The notes: generated from the sequence alone by a model not told the origin. A DNA stretch of 32,231 nt from an uncultured Lachnospiraceae bacterium (GCA_902766955.1 CACXFM010000199.1:1-32231); one strand, 5' to 3'; counted from the first letter of the stretch, positions 1 through 7,411 are shown. Numbers and translations are program-made.

Positions 1-311
1 ACGATCAGTCTGGTTTCCATGTCAACCGGCTGAACTAAAGAAGCGACGATAACGGCCACCATACCGGCCACGGAGCCTGTGGAAAGGTCGATACCTTTGG
101 ACAGAATCGCAAACATAACGCCGAAGGTCAGAATGCCGCGGATGGATTCAGACTCGAACAGGGTCTGAATATTCATCGGTGTGAGGAATGCCCAGCGGTG
201 AATCCGGAAGTAGATGAGGAAGTTCATGATCAGAACCATGCCGATCAGGACCACCCAGATCGAATTCTGGGATAAAAACTTTTTTGCGTCAAAACCCTGT
301 GATTTGTTCAT
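1..311 (-). CDS. Sugar/polyol ABC transporter permease, partial (C-terminus outside window)
   Basis: This is the 5' part (103 codons) of an inner-membrane permease of the ribose/galactose/inositol (RbsC-like) branch; the rest lies beyond the left edge. The translation begins MNKSQGFDAKKFLSQNS, continues with a hydrophobic helix at about residues 18-34, and contains GIDLSTGS, matching the GIDLSxGS loop typical of RbsC/XylH/MglC permeases. The ATG overlaps the stop of the ATPase gene by four bases (ATGA, 308-311), so the two are translationally coupled in one leftward operon with the binding protein. The transported substrate cannot be read from this fragment; the neighbouring IolG/IolI-like enzymes suggest a cyclitol or related sugar. 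Confidence 0.9.
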   Translation of the reverse strand, partial: MNKSQGFDAKKFLSQNSIWVVLIGMVLIMNFLIYFRIHRWAFLTPMNIQTLFESESIRGILTFGVMFAILSKGIDLSTGSVAGMVAVIVASLVQPVDMETRLI

Positions 312-1810
312 GCTGTTTCTCCTACCTTTCCAGTGGCATATTTCATAATCAGCTCATCAGTCGCTTCCTTGCGGTCCAGAATACCGGTCATTTCACCCTC
401 GTGCATGACCAGAACCCTGTCTGACATTCCGAGGACCTCCGGCATCTCCGAAGAAATCATGATAATTGCTTTCCCTTCTCCCGCCAGCTGTGAAATCAGG
501 GTGTGTATTTCGGCCTTCGCGCCGACGTCGATACCTCTCGTCGGCTCGTCCATGATCAGGATATCGGGATCCGTCAGAAGCCATCTCGCGACAAGAACCT
601 TCTGCTGATTGCCGCCGGACAGATTCATAATCAGCTGCTCAAGCGTCGGTGTCTTGACATTGAGTTTCTTTACGTATTCCTCTGCATCGGAGCGCATCTT
701 GCGGTGATTCAGCAGGAATCCGTAGCGCTTCAGGCTCATATTTGCCAGAACGGTATTCATGGCCACGCTCTGCAGGCCCACAATGCCGTTGCCTCGCCTG
801 TCTTCCGTCAGAAGTCCGATCCTGTTCTCGATCGCATCCTTCGGACTCCTGATGTTGAGTTCCTTGCCGTCTTTATAGACTTTGCCGCCCGTCCTCTGGC
901 GCATTCCGAAAATCGTCTCGACGACTTCCGTTCTGCCCGCGCCGACGAGTCCCGCGAAACCGAGGATCTCACCTTTGTGCAGCTCGAAGGAGACATCATG
1001 GAACGCCTTGCCGGAGCTCAGATGGTCTACCTTCAGAACAGTTTCTCCGATCGGACATTCCACCTTCGGGAAAATGTTGGTCATCTCACGTCCGACCATC
1101 ATGGTAATAACTTTATTTACATCCAGATTTGCGGCTCTGTCCGTGGCGATGTATTCGCCGTCGCGGTACACCGAGATATCGTCGGAAATCCGGAAAATTT
1201 CGTCCATCTTATGCGAAATGTATATGATGGCGACATTCTTCTTCTTAAGGTCCTCGATAATGCGGAACAGATGCTCCACTTCCGATTCCGTGATAGCGGA
1301 AGTCGGCTCGTCCATAATAACGACTTTGGAGTCGTAGGAAACTGCTTTGGCGATCTCGACCATCTGCATCTTGGCGACGGTCAGGTTGCCCATCTTTTCA
1401 TCCGGATCCAGATCCAGACCCAGACGGTCAAAAAGTTCCTGTGCGCTCTTGCGCATTTTGGCATGATCCACCATCACCGCATTTTTCATGGGCAGGCGGC
1501 CGAGCCAAAGATTTTCGCAGACAGGTCTCTCGGGAACAGGTGACAGTTCCTGGTGAATCATGGAGATACCTGCTTTGATGGCCTGTGTGGGTCCGGCAAA
1601 ATTGACCTTCTTCCCGTCAAATATAATTTCACCGAAAGTGGCTTTGTAGATGCCGATCAGGCATTTCATCAAGGTGGATTTTCCCGCGCCGTTCTCCCCC
1701 ATCAGTGTGTGCACGGTACCGGGCCGCACCTGGAGGTTGACGCCCTTGAGCGCTTTGACGCCCGGGAATTCCTTCACGATGTTTTTCATCTCAAGGATGT
1801 ATTCACTCAT
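308..1810 (-). CDS. Sugar/polyol ABC transporter ATPase, two fused nucleotide-binding domains (RbsA/MglA type)
   Basis: This cytoplasmic ATPase powers import through the adjacent permease. It has 500 residues, the usual length for the RbsA/MglA/XylG family with two tandem ABC domains. Domain 1 has a complete Walker A (GENGAGKST, residues 38-46) and Walker B (KVVIMDEPT). Its signature region is the atypical LTVAKMQMVEIAKA rather than LSGGQ. Domain 2 has the degenerate P-loop usual for this family (GLVGAGRTE), the signature LSGGNQQKV and Walker B ILIMDEPT. It lies downstream of the binding-protein gene, separated by a stable hairpin, and overlaps the permease start by four bases. The Shine-Dalgarno (AAAGG) is weak, which together with the hairpin suggests lower expression than the binding protein. 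Family assignment is firm; the substrate is inferred from context. Confidence 0.95.
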   Translation of the reverse strand: MSEYILEMKNIVKEFPGVKALKGVNLQVRPGTVHTLMGENGAGKSTLMKCLIGIYKATFGEIIFDGKKVNFAGPTQAIKAGISMIHQELSPVPERPVCENLWLGRLPMKNAVMVDHAKMRKSAQELFDRLGLDLDPDEKMGNLTVAKMQMVEIAKAVSYDSKVVIMDEPTSAITESEVEHLFRIIEDLKKKNVAIIYISHKMDEIFRISDDISVYRDGEYIATDRAANLDVNKVITMMVGREMTNIFPKVECPIGETVLKVDHLSSGKAFHDVSFELHKGEILGFAGLVGAGRTEVVETIFGMRQRTGGKVYKDGKELNIRSPKDAIENRIGLLTEDRRGNGIVGLQSVAMNTVLANMSLKRYGFLLNHRKMRSDAEEYVKKLNVKTPTLEQLIMNLSGGNQQKVLVARWLLTDPDILIMDEPTRGIDVGAKAEIHTLISQLAGEGKAIIMISSEMPEVLGMSDRVLVMHEGEMTGILDRKEATDELIMKYATGKVGETA

Positions 1811-1836
1811 AGCTGCACGCCTTTCTTATGAAATTG

Positions 1837-1870
1837 TGAGACAGGGGTAAAGCCTTAAACCCCTGTCTCA
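1837..1870 (-). promoter_or_regulatory. Intercistronic hairpin between binding-protein and ATPase genes
   Basis: The arms TGAGACAGGGGT (1837-1848) and ACCCCTGTCTCA (1859-1870) form a perfect 12-bp stem with a 10-nt loop, ten bases after the binding-protein stop codon. No T-run follows on the minus strand, so it is not a standard terminator. Hairpins at this place in ABC operons commonly stabilise the upstream mRNA or partly terminate, giving excess binding protein; that role is inferred. Confidence 0.75.
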
Positions 1871-1879
1871 TCGATACCA

Positions 1880-2863
1880 TTACTGATAGTCAGCTACGTT
1901 GCTGGCATCTACCGGCTCGAACGGAACCCATACGATGTACGGATTCTCAGAGTCGATTTCATACTCTGTTCCTTCGTTGATCGGAGCGCCGCTCAGAAGG
2001 TTGATGGCTGCCTGCATAGCGCCGGAGCCCTGGCCCTTCGCGTTCTGGAAAACTGTCATATACATTTTGCCTGCAGCAACGGCAGCAGCGCCGTCAGCCG
2101 TGCAGTCGATGCCGACGATCGGGACGGAAGCCGGATCCATGCCGACATTTTCCATAGCCTCGATAGCGCCGAGAGCCATCGCGTCGTTGTTGGAGATGAT
2201 GCAGTCGAACTCTGTGCCGGCTGTCAGCAGCGGTGTGATCATGTTCATAGCTTCGGCGCGGTCATACTTGCAGGCCAGCGGAGCGGAAGCTTCTGTCGCT
2301 GTGATGCCGCCGTCTTCCAGAGCCTTCAGCACGGAAGCGGTACGGTTCGTTGTGGATGTCTGGCCGAGAATACCATTGAGGAGGATATACTTGATTTCCT
2401 TCTGGCCCTTCTCTTCGAAATACTTCACAAGAGCCTCGCCCTGATACTTGCCGGATGTCATTTCGTCAGATCCGACATAAACAGCGTTCTCATTCAGAAG
2501 TCCCATGTCATCCGGAGTTCTGTTGACGAAGACAACCTTCATGTCGCCGGCAGCTTCAAGAATAGCGGAAGCCTGTGACGGGTCAACCAGGTTTACGATG
2601 ATGGCCTTCTCGCCTGCGTTCTTCGCCGTCTGTACGAACTGGATCGCCTTGGAGGAGTCAGAGATGCAGTCAACAGTGTTCATGTTGTAGCCCTGCTCCT
2701 TGGCAGCAGCTTCGGCAGCGTCCACGAGCGTTGACAGCCATTCATCTCTCTGGGAAAGAACCAGCGTGATGTTCTTGTCTGTATCCGCCGCGTTAACTGC
2801 GAGCGCCATCGACAGTGTCATAGCTGCGCATGCGATGAGGGATACGATCTTTTTCATTTTCAT
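1880..2863 (-). CDS. Periplasmic-binding-protein-type sugar/inositol-binding protein of the ABC importer
   Basis: This extracellular solute receptor delivers ligand to the adjacent ABC transporter. The chosen ATG at 2863 follows AGAGG by eight bases and gives a classical export signal (MKMKKIVSLIACAAMTLSMA, then AVNA|AD). A longer frame from 2920 would put a non-signal extension in front and start inside the operator. The mature part is a Peripla_BP_4/ribose-binding fold, with conserved stretches such as VNLVDPS, FVNRTPDD, YVGSDE, CIISNNDAMALGA and PIVGIDCTADG. The nearest groups I can recall are ribose-, rhizopine- and inositol-binding proteins. LIAC early in the signal resembles a lipobox, but the hydrophobic core continues past it to a good AxA site, so lipid anchoring is uncertain. 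It is first gene of the leftward operon and divergent from a LacI-type regulator. Confidence 0.92.
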   Translation of the reverse strand: MKMKKIVSLIACAAMTLSMALAVNAADTDKNITLVLSQRDEWLSTLVDAAEAAAKEQGYNMNTVDCISDSSKAIQFVQTAKNAGEKAIIVNLVDPSQASAILEAAGDMKVVFVNRTPDDMGLLNENAVYVGSDEMTSGKYQGEALVKYFEEKGQKEIKYILLNGILGQTSTTNRTASVLKALEDGGITATEASAPLACKYDRAEAMNMITPLLTAGTEFDCIISNNDAMALGAIEAMENVGMDPASVPIVGIDCTADGAAAVAAGKMYMTVFQNAKGQGSGAMQAAINLLSGAPINEGTEYEIDSENPYIVWVPFEPVDASNVADYQ

Positions 2864-2906
2864 TCTCTTTACCTCTTTCTTTCTTTTTAGTTGTGTGTGC
2901 GAGCAC

Positions 2907-2922
2907 ATGTTCACGAGCACAT
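2907..2922. promoter_or_regulatory. Predicted LacI-family operator, copy 1
   Basis: ATGTTCACGAGCACAT is an imperfect palindrome (12 of 16 positions symmetrical) with the central CG common in LacI-family operators. Its core TGTTCACGAGCACA is repeated exactly at 4381-4394 in front of the iolG-like gene. It lies just downstream of the predicted -10 of the binding-protein promoter, a position where bound repressor would block initiation. The adjacent TGTGTGCGAGCACA (2893-2906) looks like a weaker overlapping copy. Confidence 0.65.
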
Positions 2923-2932
2923 CCGCAAGATC

Positions 2933-2962
2933 ATAATATCATACGCCAAAACCCTCTGACAA
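2933..2962 (-). promoter_or_regulatory. Predicted sigma-A promoter of the ABC transporter operon
   Basis: Reading leftward, TTGTCA (2962-2957) is followed after 18 bp by TATTAT (2938-2933), and operator copy 1 lies directly downstream. Start of transcription would be near 2926, leaving a leader of about 60 nt before the ATG at 2863. Confidence 0.6.
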
Positions 2963-3067
2963 CATTATTTTGCATTTTTCATGCATTACACAATTTTACC
3001 TGATATTTTTTGTTCATTTTCACGTTTTTTAATAGCGTCTGACAATTTTAGCCTGTGATGTGTCATT

Positions 3068-3083
3068 ATGTTCATGTGCACAT
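3068..3083. promoter_or_regulatory. Predicted LacI-family operator, copy 2
   Basis: ATGTTCATGTGCACAT again has 12 of 16 symmetrical positions and agrees with copy 1 at the outer bases (ATGTTCA...GCACAT). It is 222 bp upstream of the regulator start and about 150 bp from copy 1, so it could serve for looping or autoregulation. It is weaker than copies 1 and 3 because the central CGA is replaced by TGT. Confidence 0.5.
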
Positions 3084-3304
3084 CATCCCAATAAATGCTG
3101 CCTTTTTACCAAAAGAAATATGATTTTCTCCATTCTTTTATATCGGACGGTGCGCAAAAGGGATGCACATTCGCACATTCAGATATATTTTTTCAGAGAT
3201 TCATATGATATGATATGTGTAAGCAGGACATTCGCATCTGATTCCCGTCAGGCGGACACGTCCGTCTATACATCAAAAAACCATTCGTTATAAGGAGGTC
3301 TTTC

Positions 3305-4330
3305 ATGGCCGTTACCTTAAAACAAATCGCGGATGCCGCAGGAGTATCCCGCGGGACAGTCGACCGCGTCATCAATAAGCGGGGCCATGTGAGGCCCGAA
3401 GTGGAAAAACGGATTCTGCAGATTGCCAAAGATCTTCACTACCGCCCGAATCCTTACGGCCGGGCCCTCGTCAAAAGTACCAAAACCTCAAAAATCGGCG
3501 TCATCTGCCAGTTCGGGGAAACACCTTTCATGAAGTTGGTGGTGGAGGGAATCGAACAGGCCAGAAAAGAGATTACGGCCAGGGGGTCCGAGGTCATCAT
3601 CAAAACCATCGATTCCTATGATACCGACAGGACATTGACCGCCATTGACCGCATGCTTTCGGACGGTGTTGAGGGACTCGCCCTGACGGCGGGGCCGGCA
3701 CCGGAACTCCAGGAGAAACTCCGCGAAGTCATCAAAAGCGGCATTCCCGTCATTACCTTTAATACGGATTCAAAAGAAAGCGGACGCCTGAGTTATGTAG
3801 GGCTCGAAAACTACCGGGCCGGAACTGTCTGTGCCGGTCTTATGGGTTCCGCGCTCCGGGACGGCGGACTGATCCTCCCCATCTCCGGCTATCTGGAAAA
3901 CTATGCGCACTCAAGAAGGATGCTCGGCTTCCGGGAGACAATCGCCATGCAGTTTCCTTCTATTACACTTCTTCCCGCAGAACTGTGCCACGACACGGAT
4001 GCCGTAGCGGAAGAAATCGTGCACCGCGCGCTGCGTCTGAATCCGGACATTAAGGGGATCTATATTTCCGGCAACGGGCAGCACGGCGTCTGTGAAGCGC
4101 TGCGCGCCGAGGGTCTGGCGGGAAAGATCTGCCTGATCGTCTACGATCTCACGGAGCGCAACAAAAACGAGCTCCGGAACGGCACCATCGATTTCCTGAT
4201 TGATCAGAACGCATTCGAACAGGGCTACCGTCCCGCCATGCTTCTGTACAATCTCCTGATTCTGGGGCAGCCGCCCGAAAAGGAATTTTATTTTACGGAT
4301 ATTCATATTATGAACCGGTTCTGTCTCTGA
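3305..4330 (+). CDS. LacI-family transcriptional regulator
   Basis: This DNA-binding repressor is the probable controller of the divergent transporter operon and the downstream iolG-like operon. The N-terminal LacI helix-turn-helix is clear at about residues 3-50 (TLKQIADAAGVSRGTVDRV, then INKRG and the hinge PNPYGRAL). A Peripla_BP_4-type sensor domain fills residues 60-341. At 341 residues the length is normal for the family. The start is secured by AAGGAGG placed seven bases before the ATG. Its effector domain resembles the binding-protein fold of the neighbouring transporter, as usual for a regulator sensing the transported sugar or a derivative. The three matching palindromes at 2907, 3068 and 4380 are its likely sites. 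The natural ligand is not known from sequence. Confidence 0.93.
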   Translation: MAVTLKQIADAAGVSRGTVDRVINKRGHVRPEVEKRILQIAKDLHYRPNPYGRALVKSTKTSKIGVICQFGETPFMKLVVEGIEQARKEITARGSEVIIKTIDSYDTDRTLTAIDRMLSDGVEGLALTAGPAPELQEKLREVIKSGIPVITFNTDSKESGRLSYVGLENYRAGTVCAGLMGSALRDGGLILPISGYLENYAHSRRMLGFRETIAMQFPSITLLPAELCHDTDAVAEEIVHRALRLNPDIKGIYISGNGQHGVCEALRAEGLAGKICLIVYDLTERNKNELRNGTIDFLIDQNAFEQGYRPAMLLYNLLILGQPPEKEFYFTDIHIMNRFCL

Positions 4331-4377
4331 ACCGGAAGCAGATCGCTTCTGCCCTTTTCAAAAAAATAAAAAACAGC

Positions 4378-4406
4378 TTGTGTTCACGAGCACACGATGC
4401 TATAAT
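4378..4406 (+). promoter_or_regulatory. Predicted sigma-A promoter of the iolG-like operon
   Basis: TTGTGT (4378-4383) and a perfect TATAAT (4401-4406) are separated by 17 bp. Operator copy 3 fills the end of the -35 and most of the spacer, a textbook repression arrangement. The mRNA leader to the iolG-like ATG would be about 127 nt. Confidence 0.75.
4380..4395. promoter_or_regulatory. Predicted LacI-family operator, copy 3
   Basis: GTGTTCACGAGCACAC shares the 14-bp core TGTTCACGAGCACA with copy 1 and lies between the -35 and -10 elements. The exact repetition of this core at the two divergent operons flanking a LacI-family gene is the main evidence for one regulon. Confidence 0.7.
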
Positions 4407-4422
4407 CGGTGGCAGAATACAA

Positions 4423-4455
4423 ACCGCCGCAATATTACGAAACACATACGGCGGT
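4423..4455 (+). promoter_or_regulatory. Leader hairpin in the iolG-like mRNA
   Basis: The arms ACCGCCG (4423-4429) and CGGCGGT (4449-4455) can pair over a 19-nt loop in the predicted 5' leader. The leader also contains an AAAGGAG at 4456-4462 that is not followed by a start codon. I do not recognise a known riboswitch; the function is unknown. Confidence 0.4.
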
Positions 4456-4539
4456 AAAGGAGCATACTGCCGGGCAGATTCCGCATTTAATTTGTAATCG
4501 CAGTAGCTTGTATGTAAATAACAGGAGGTCAGATAAGTT

Positions 4540-5553
4540 ATGGAACTTAAGATCTGTGTAGTTGGCTGCGGCATGATCGGCCGTGAACACATTGAAAGAA
4601 TTCAGAACAGAATCCGCGGCGCTCAGGTTGTCGCCGTATGTGATGTTGTCGCTGACAACGTAAAGAAGGGCGCAGAGATCGCCGGTGCGGGCGTTGCGAC
4701 CTATTCTGATTTTAACGAAGCCATCAATGACGCCAATGTCAACGCCGTGCTGGTCACGACCCCGGGACAGTTCCACAAGGGACCGGTTCTCGCAGCCATC
4801 AAGGCAGGCAAGCCCGTCTTCTGCGAAAAGCCGCTGGCAAACGAAGCCGCTGACTGCAAGGAAGTCGTAGATGCGGAAATCGCTTCCGGCAAGCATCTGG
4901 TCCAGGTCGGCTTCATGCGCCGCTATGACCGCGGTTACAGACAGGTCAAGGAACTCCTTGATTCCGGCAAATTCGGTGCTCCGATGGTTGTCAAGTGCAC
5001 ACACCGCGCTGACGGCGTTGCAGAGAGCTACACAACCGCCATGGCTGTTACGGATACCGCCATCCATGAAATCGACGTTCTTCCGTGGCTGATCAACGAT
5101 CAGTGGGATGAAGTCCAGTGCATTATGCCGAAGAGATCCGCAAAGGCTCACGAAGGCCTTCAGGATCCGCAGGTCATGATCATGAAGACCAAGAGCGGCA
5201 TCGTTACTGTCCTTGAAGTCAACGTCAACTGCGGCTTCGGCTATGACATCAACTGCGAAGTGGTCTGCGAGAACGGCGTCGTCAATCTTCCGTGCCCGTC
5301 CTTCCCGACCGTCAGATATGCAAACAACATTTCCACAAAGATCGAGGACAACTGGATTCTCCGTTTCATCGATTCCTACGATGTGGAGATTCAGGACTGG
5401 GTCGATCACGCCGCAAAGGGCGAGACGGCAGGCTCCTCCGCATGGGACGGCTATGTTGCATCCATCACGGCTGACGCGCTCGTGAAGTCCCAGACTTCCG
5501 GCACATTTGAGAAAGTCGTCACCGGCGAGACACCTGATTTCTATAAAAAATAA
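4540..5553 (+). CDS. iolG: Inositol 2-dehydrogenase-like NAD-dependent oxidoreductase (Gfo/Idh/MocA family)
   Basis: This cytoplasmic enzyme is predicted to oxidise a ring hydroxyl of myo-inositol or a related cyclitol/sugar to the keto form with NAD+. The Rossmann motif GCGMIGREH is at residues 9-17 and the EKPLA motif contains Lys97. The catalytic pair falls at Asp172 and His176 (TDTAIHEID). These three numbers equal the Lys97/Asp172/His176 triad I recall for Bacillus subtilis IolG, which strongly supports the assignment. Length (337) is normal. AGGAGG precedes the ATG by 11 bases, slightly long. It heads a two-gene operon with the IolI-like isomerase and is controlled by the operator in its promoter. 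Other family members oxidise glucose or glycoside 3-hydroxyls, so the true substrate could differ; no iolB, C, D or E is nearby. Confidence 0.88.
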   Translation: MELKICVVGCGMIGREHIERIQNRIRGAQVVAVCDVVADNVKKGAEIAGAGVATYSDFNEAINDANVNAVLVTTPGQFHKGPVLAAIKAGKPVFCEKPLANEAADCKEVVDAEIASGKHLVQVGFMRRYDRGYRQVKELLDSGKFGAPMVVKCTHRADGVAESYTTAMAVTDTAIHEIDVLPWLINDQWDEVQCIMPKRSAKAHEGLQDPQVMIMKTKSGIVTVLEVNVNCGFGYDINCEVVCENGVVNLPCPSFPTVRYANNISTKIEDNWILRFIDSYDVEIQDWVDHAAKGETAGSSAWDGYVASITADALVKSQTSGTFEKVVTGETPDFYKK

Positions 5554-5568
5554 TAAAGGAGACAAACC

Positions 5569-6429
5569 ATGAAGATCGGTTTTAATGAAGGCTGCAATCG
5601 TTTCTGCGAAAACCACTCCGTTCTTGAGGATCTGAAGCTCTGCGAAAAGTACGGATTCGATTATATTGACGTTCAGTCCGAATGCCTCGACAGAGAGCTT
5701 CCGGAAGGCAAGTACACACTGGAAGATCTCGGCGATTTCTTCCGTACGCATAATCTGAAGATGCTGTCCTACAACGCTCTCGTCTTCTTCAACATGAAGC
5801 AGACCCAGGAAGAGAAGGACGCCGTCATGGCAGAGCTCGATGAGATCATCCGCCGCTGCGAAATCCTCGGCTGCAAGATGATCGTCGTCGTTCCGTCCAT
5901 GGACATCCCGGTTCAGGCCACCCTCGACGAAATCAAGGCTGACGCGGTTGCGGTTCTCCGCCAGATGGTCGAGAAAGTGGAGCCTCACGGCATCAAGCTT
6001 TCCATCGAGTTCATCGGCCAGCCGACCATGACCATCAACCGCTTCGAGGATGCTTACGCCATCGTTCAGGAAGTCAACCATCCGCTCGTCGGCCTCACGC
6101 TCGACCAGTACCACTTCCACGGCATGGCTTCCAGCTTCGAAGCTCTTGAGAAGGCTGACGGCAAGAAGATCTTTGTCTGGCATCTGAACGGAACCGAGAA
6201 TGTTCCCTGCGGCGCTGCCTACAACACCGACGAAAAGAGACTGTGGCCGGAAGAACCGGGTGACTGCCTGGATCACAAGCGCTTCGCTGACACACTGAAG
6301 AAGATCGGCTTCGAAGGCGATGTCTGCACGATGGAAGTCTTCCGTCCGGATTACTACAAGCTCACGAACGAAGAGAACATCAAGACAGCTGCGGAGAGAA
6401 CAAGAGCTCACGTCGAGAAATACTGGTAA
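5569..6429 (+). CDS. IolI-like TIM-barrel sugar/inosose isomerase-epimerase (AP endonuclease family 2 fold)
   Basis: This is a divalent-metal-dependent TIM-barrel isomerase of 286 residues, expected to rearrange the keto product of the preceding dehydrogenase. The four metal ligands can be placed at Glu147 (SIEFIG), Asp179 (LTLDQYH), His205 (FVWHLNG) and Glu256 (CTMEVFRP). The Glu-Asp and Asp-His spacings (32 and 26) equal those I recall for IolI of B. subtilis (E142, D174, H200). AAAGGAG lies eight bases before the ATG, and only 15 bases separate it from the dehydrogenase, so co-transcription is near certain. The pair could interconvert inososes, for example in chiro- or scyllo-inositol use. 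Alternatively it could act on keto-glycosides, since dehydrogenase/TIM-barrel pairs also serve in gut glycoside cleavage. Exact substrate unknown. Confidence 0.85.
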   Translation: MKIGFNEGCNRFCENHSVLEDLKLCEKYGFDYIDVQSECLDRELPEGKYTLEDLGDFFRTHNLKMLSYNALVFFNMKQTQEEKDAVMAELDEIIRRCEILGCKMIVVVPSMDIPVQATLDEIKADAVAVLRQMVEKVEPHGIKLSIEFIGQPTMTINRFEDAYAIVQEVNHPLVGLTLDQYHFHGMASSFEALEKADGKKIFVWHLNGTENVPCGAAYNTDEKRLWPEEPGDCLDHKRFADTLKKIGFEGDVCTMEVFRPDYYKLTNEENIKTAAERTRAHVEKYW

Positions 6430-6470
6430 ATCTTACTCTTCATAATTTGAATCTTGACTACATGACTTTA

Positions 6471-6502
6471 TACGCAGGGAGCCTTTTAAGGTTCCCTGCG
6501 TA
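6471..6502 (+). terminator. Probable terminator or mRNA-end hairpin after the isomerase gene
   Basis: TACGCAGGGA (6471-6480) pairs perfectly with TCCCTGCGTA (6493-6502) across a 12-nt loop that can partly close further (CC with GG). It is followed by TTGCTTTG, a poor U-tract, so termination may be inefficient or Rho-independent only in part. Confidence 0.6.
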
Positions 6503-6517
6503 TTGCTTTGCACAGAT

Positions 6518-6590
6518 CAAAGAGTCGCTTTGCGACTCTTTGTGCGCTGGTGCGCGCCTGCTTTAGCAGGCAACTACCTCGCTCGAAAGC
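6518..6590 (+). repeat. Hairpin-rich intergenic repeat, copy A
   Basis: Stem 1 is an 11-bp perfect inverted repeat, CAAAGAGTCGC / GCGACTCTTTG (6518-6528 and 6532-6542), with a TTT loop. After 13 GC-rich bases, stem 2 is GCCTGC / GCAGGC (6556-6561 and 6566-6571) with loop TTTA, followed by AACTACCTC. A second element with the same layout and the same 13-base interval lies at 9743-9810, with both stems changed on both sides so that pairing is kept. It lies between convergent genes. I do not recognise the family. Confidence 0.65.
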
Positions 6591-6627
6591 CCGGGCACTG
6601 TATAAAGCCTGAATCTCTGAAACCAGT

Positions 6628-7374
6628 TTAAGTAAAGTATACGATGTATTTCACCATCAGTACATAGTGGCAGAAAGTTCCGGCCATGATGAACACATGA
6701 AAGATTTCATGTGAGCCGAAATAGATATGTCTTTCGTCAAACGCCTTCGGCTTCAGCGCATAGATCACCGCTCCCACCGAGTAGGCGATGCCGCCGGCCA
6801 GAAGCCAGAGAAATGCACTCCGCGGCAATGCGCTGAGAATCGGTCCCATCGCGAAGACGCACAGCCATCCCATCATGATATAAAGCAGAGAGGATACCCA
6901 CTTCGGGCAGGTGATCCACAGAAGCTTCATCGCGACGCCCCCGGCCGCAAGCACCCAGATGGCGATGAGCAGAGGAATCCCGACACTGCCGCGCAGCGCC
7001 GTCAGGCAGACCGGCGTATAGGTGCCGGCAATCATCAGGGAAATCGAGGAGTGGTCGATCTTCCTGCACACGGTCGTGGCCCTGAGGCTCCCCACAATCG
7101 TGTGATATGTGCTGCTTGCCGCGTAGAGGACACATGACATAATGACAAAAATGATCATACCGGTGACCGTATAGCCCGATCCGTACGCTGCAGCTCTCCC
7201 GATCAGCGGGCCTGCACCCACTGCCGTCAGAATCAGCCCGGCGAAATGCGTCAGCGCGGAGCCCGGTTCCCTGATCTTCAGGGAGATCGTCTCGGGACGC
7301 TCTCCGAATCTGGTGTTTTCCTTAAAACGTTCGCTCTTAAAAAGGCCTGCTCCGGCGGCTGCCGATCCTGTCAT
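6628..7374 (-). CDS. Hemolysin III / YqfA-family integral membrane protein
   Basis: This is a seven-helix membrane protein of the PAQR/HlyIII superfamily, proposed metal-dependent hydrolases or membrane-stress proteins; the biochemical role in bacteria is poorly settled. The hallmark motifs are present in order: ASSTYH (residues 86-91), KIDHSSISLMIAGTYTP (105-121) and HEIFH (222-226). They supply the conserved Ser, Asp and three His positions. At 248 residues it is slightly longer than the usual 210-230 because of a hydrophilic N-terminal extension of about 35 residues. AAGGAG lies seven bases before the ATG at 7374. It is monocistronic with its own consensus promoter and a palindromic operator, suggesting dedicated regulation. 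The family call is solid; haemolytic activity should not be assumed. Confidence 0.92.
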   Translation of the reverse strand: MTGSAAAGAGLFKSERFKENTRFGERPETISLKIREPGSALTHFAGLILTAVGAGPLIGRAAAYGSGYTVTGMIIFVIMSCVLYAASSTYHTIVGSLRATTVCRKIDHSSISLMIAGTYTPVCLTALRGSVGIPLLIAIWVLAAGGVAMKLLWITCPKWVSSLLYIMMGWLCVFAMGPILSALPRSAFLWLLAGGIAYSVGAVIYALKPKAFDERHIYFGSHEIFHVFIMAGTFCHYVLMVKYIVYFT

Positions 7375-7411
7375 GGTTTTTCTCCTTCCTTTACATAGTT
7401 TTTGTTACTAC

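Larger units (their letters stand above)
2864..3304. other. Divergent intergenic control region (441 bp)
   Basis: No convincing gene is present. The region is AT-rich compared with its surroundings and carries the leftward promoter (2933-2962) and two copies of the shared palindrome (2907-2922 and 3068-3083). The regulator's ribosome binding site AAGGAGG lies immediately before its ATG. A TGTTCATTTTCACG stretch near 3011 may be a degenerate half-copy of the palindrome. I could not identify the regulator's own promoter with confidence. Confidence 0.7.

Noticed and set aside
503..1543. Open frame antisense to the ABC ATPase
   Set aside because: Shadow of a firmly identified gene; no supporting signals.
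2810..2863. Lipobox LIAC in the ABC binding protein
   Set aside because: It falls in the middle of the hydrophobic segment, which continues to a better AxA cleavage site; lipoprotein status left open.
4315..4335. CCGGTTC/GAACCGG stem across the regulator stop codon as a terminator
   Set aside because: Only 7 bp and no U-tract; an adjacent GCAGA/TCTGC stem is also too weak.
4435..6411. A 658-codon open frame antisense to the iolG/iolI-like genes
   Set aside because: It mirrors the codon bias of the sense genes, has no ribosome binding site, and the translation has no recognisable motif.
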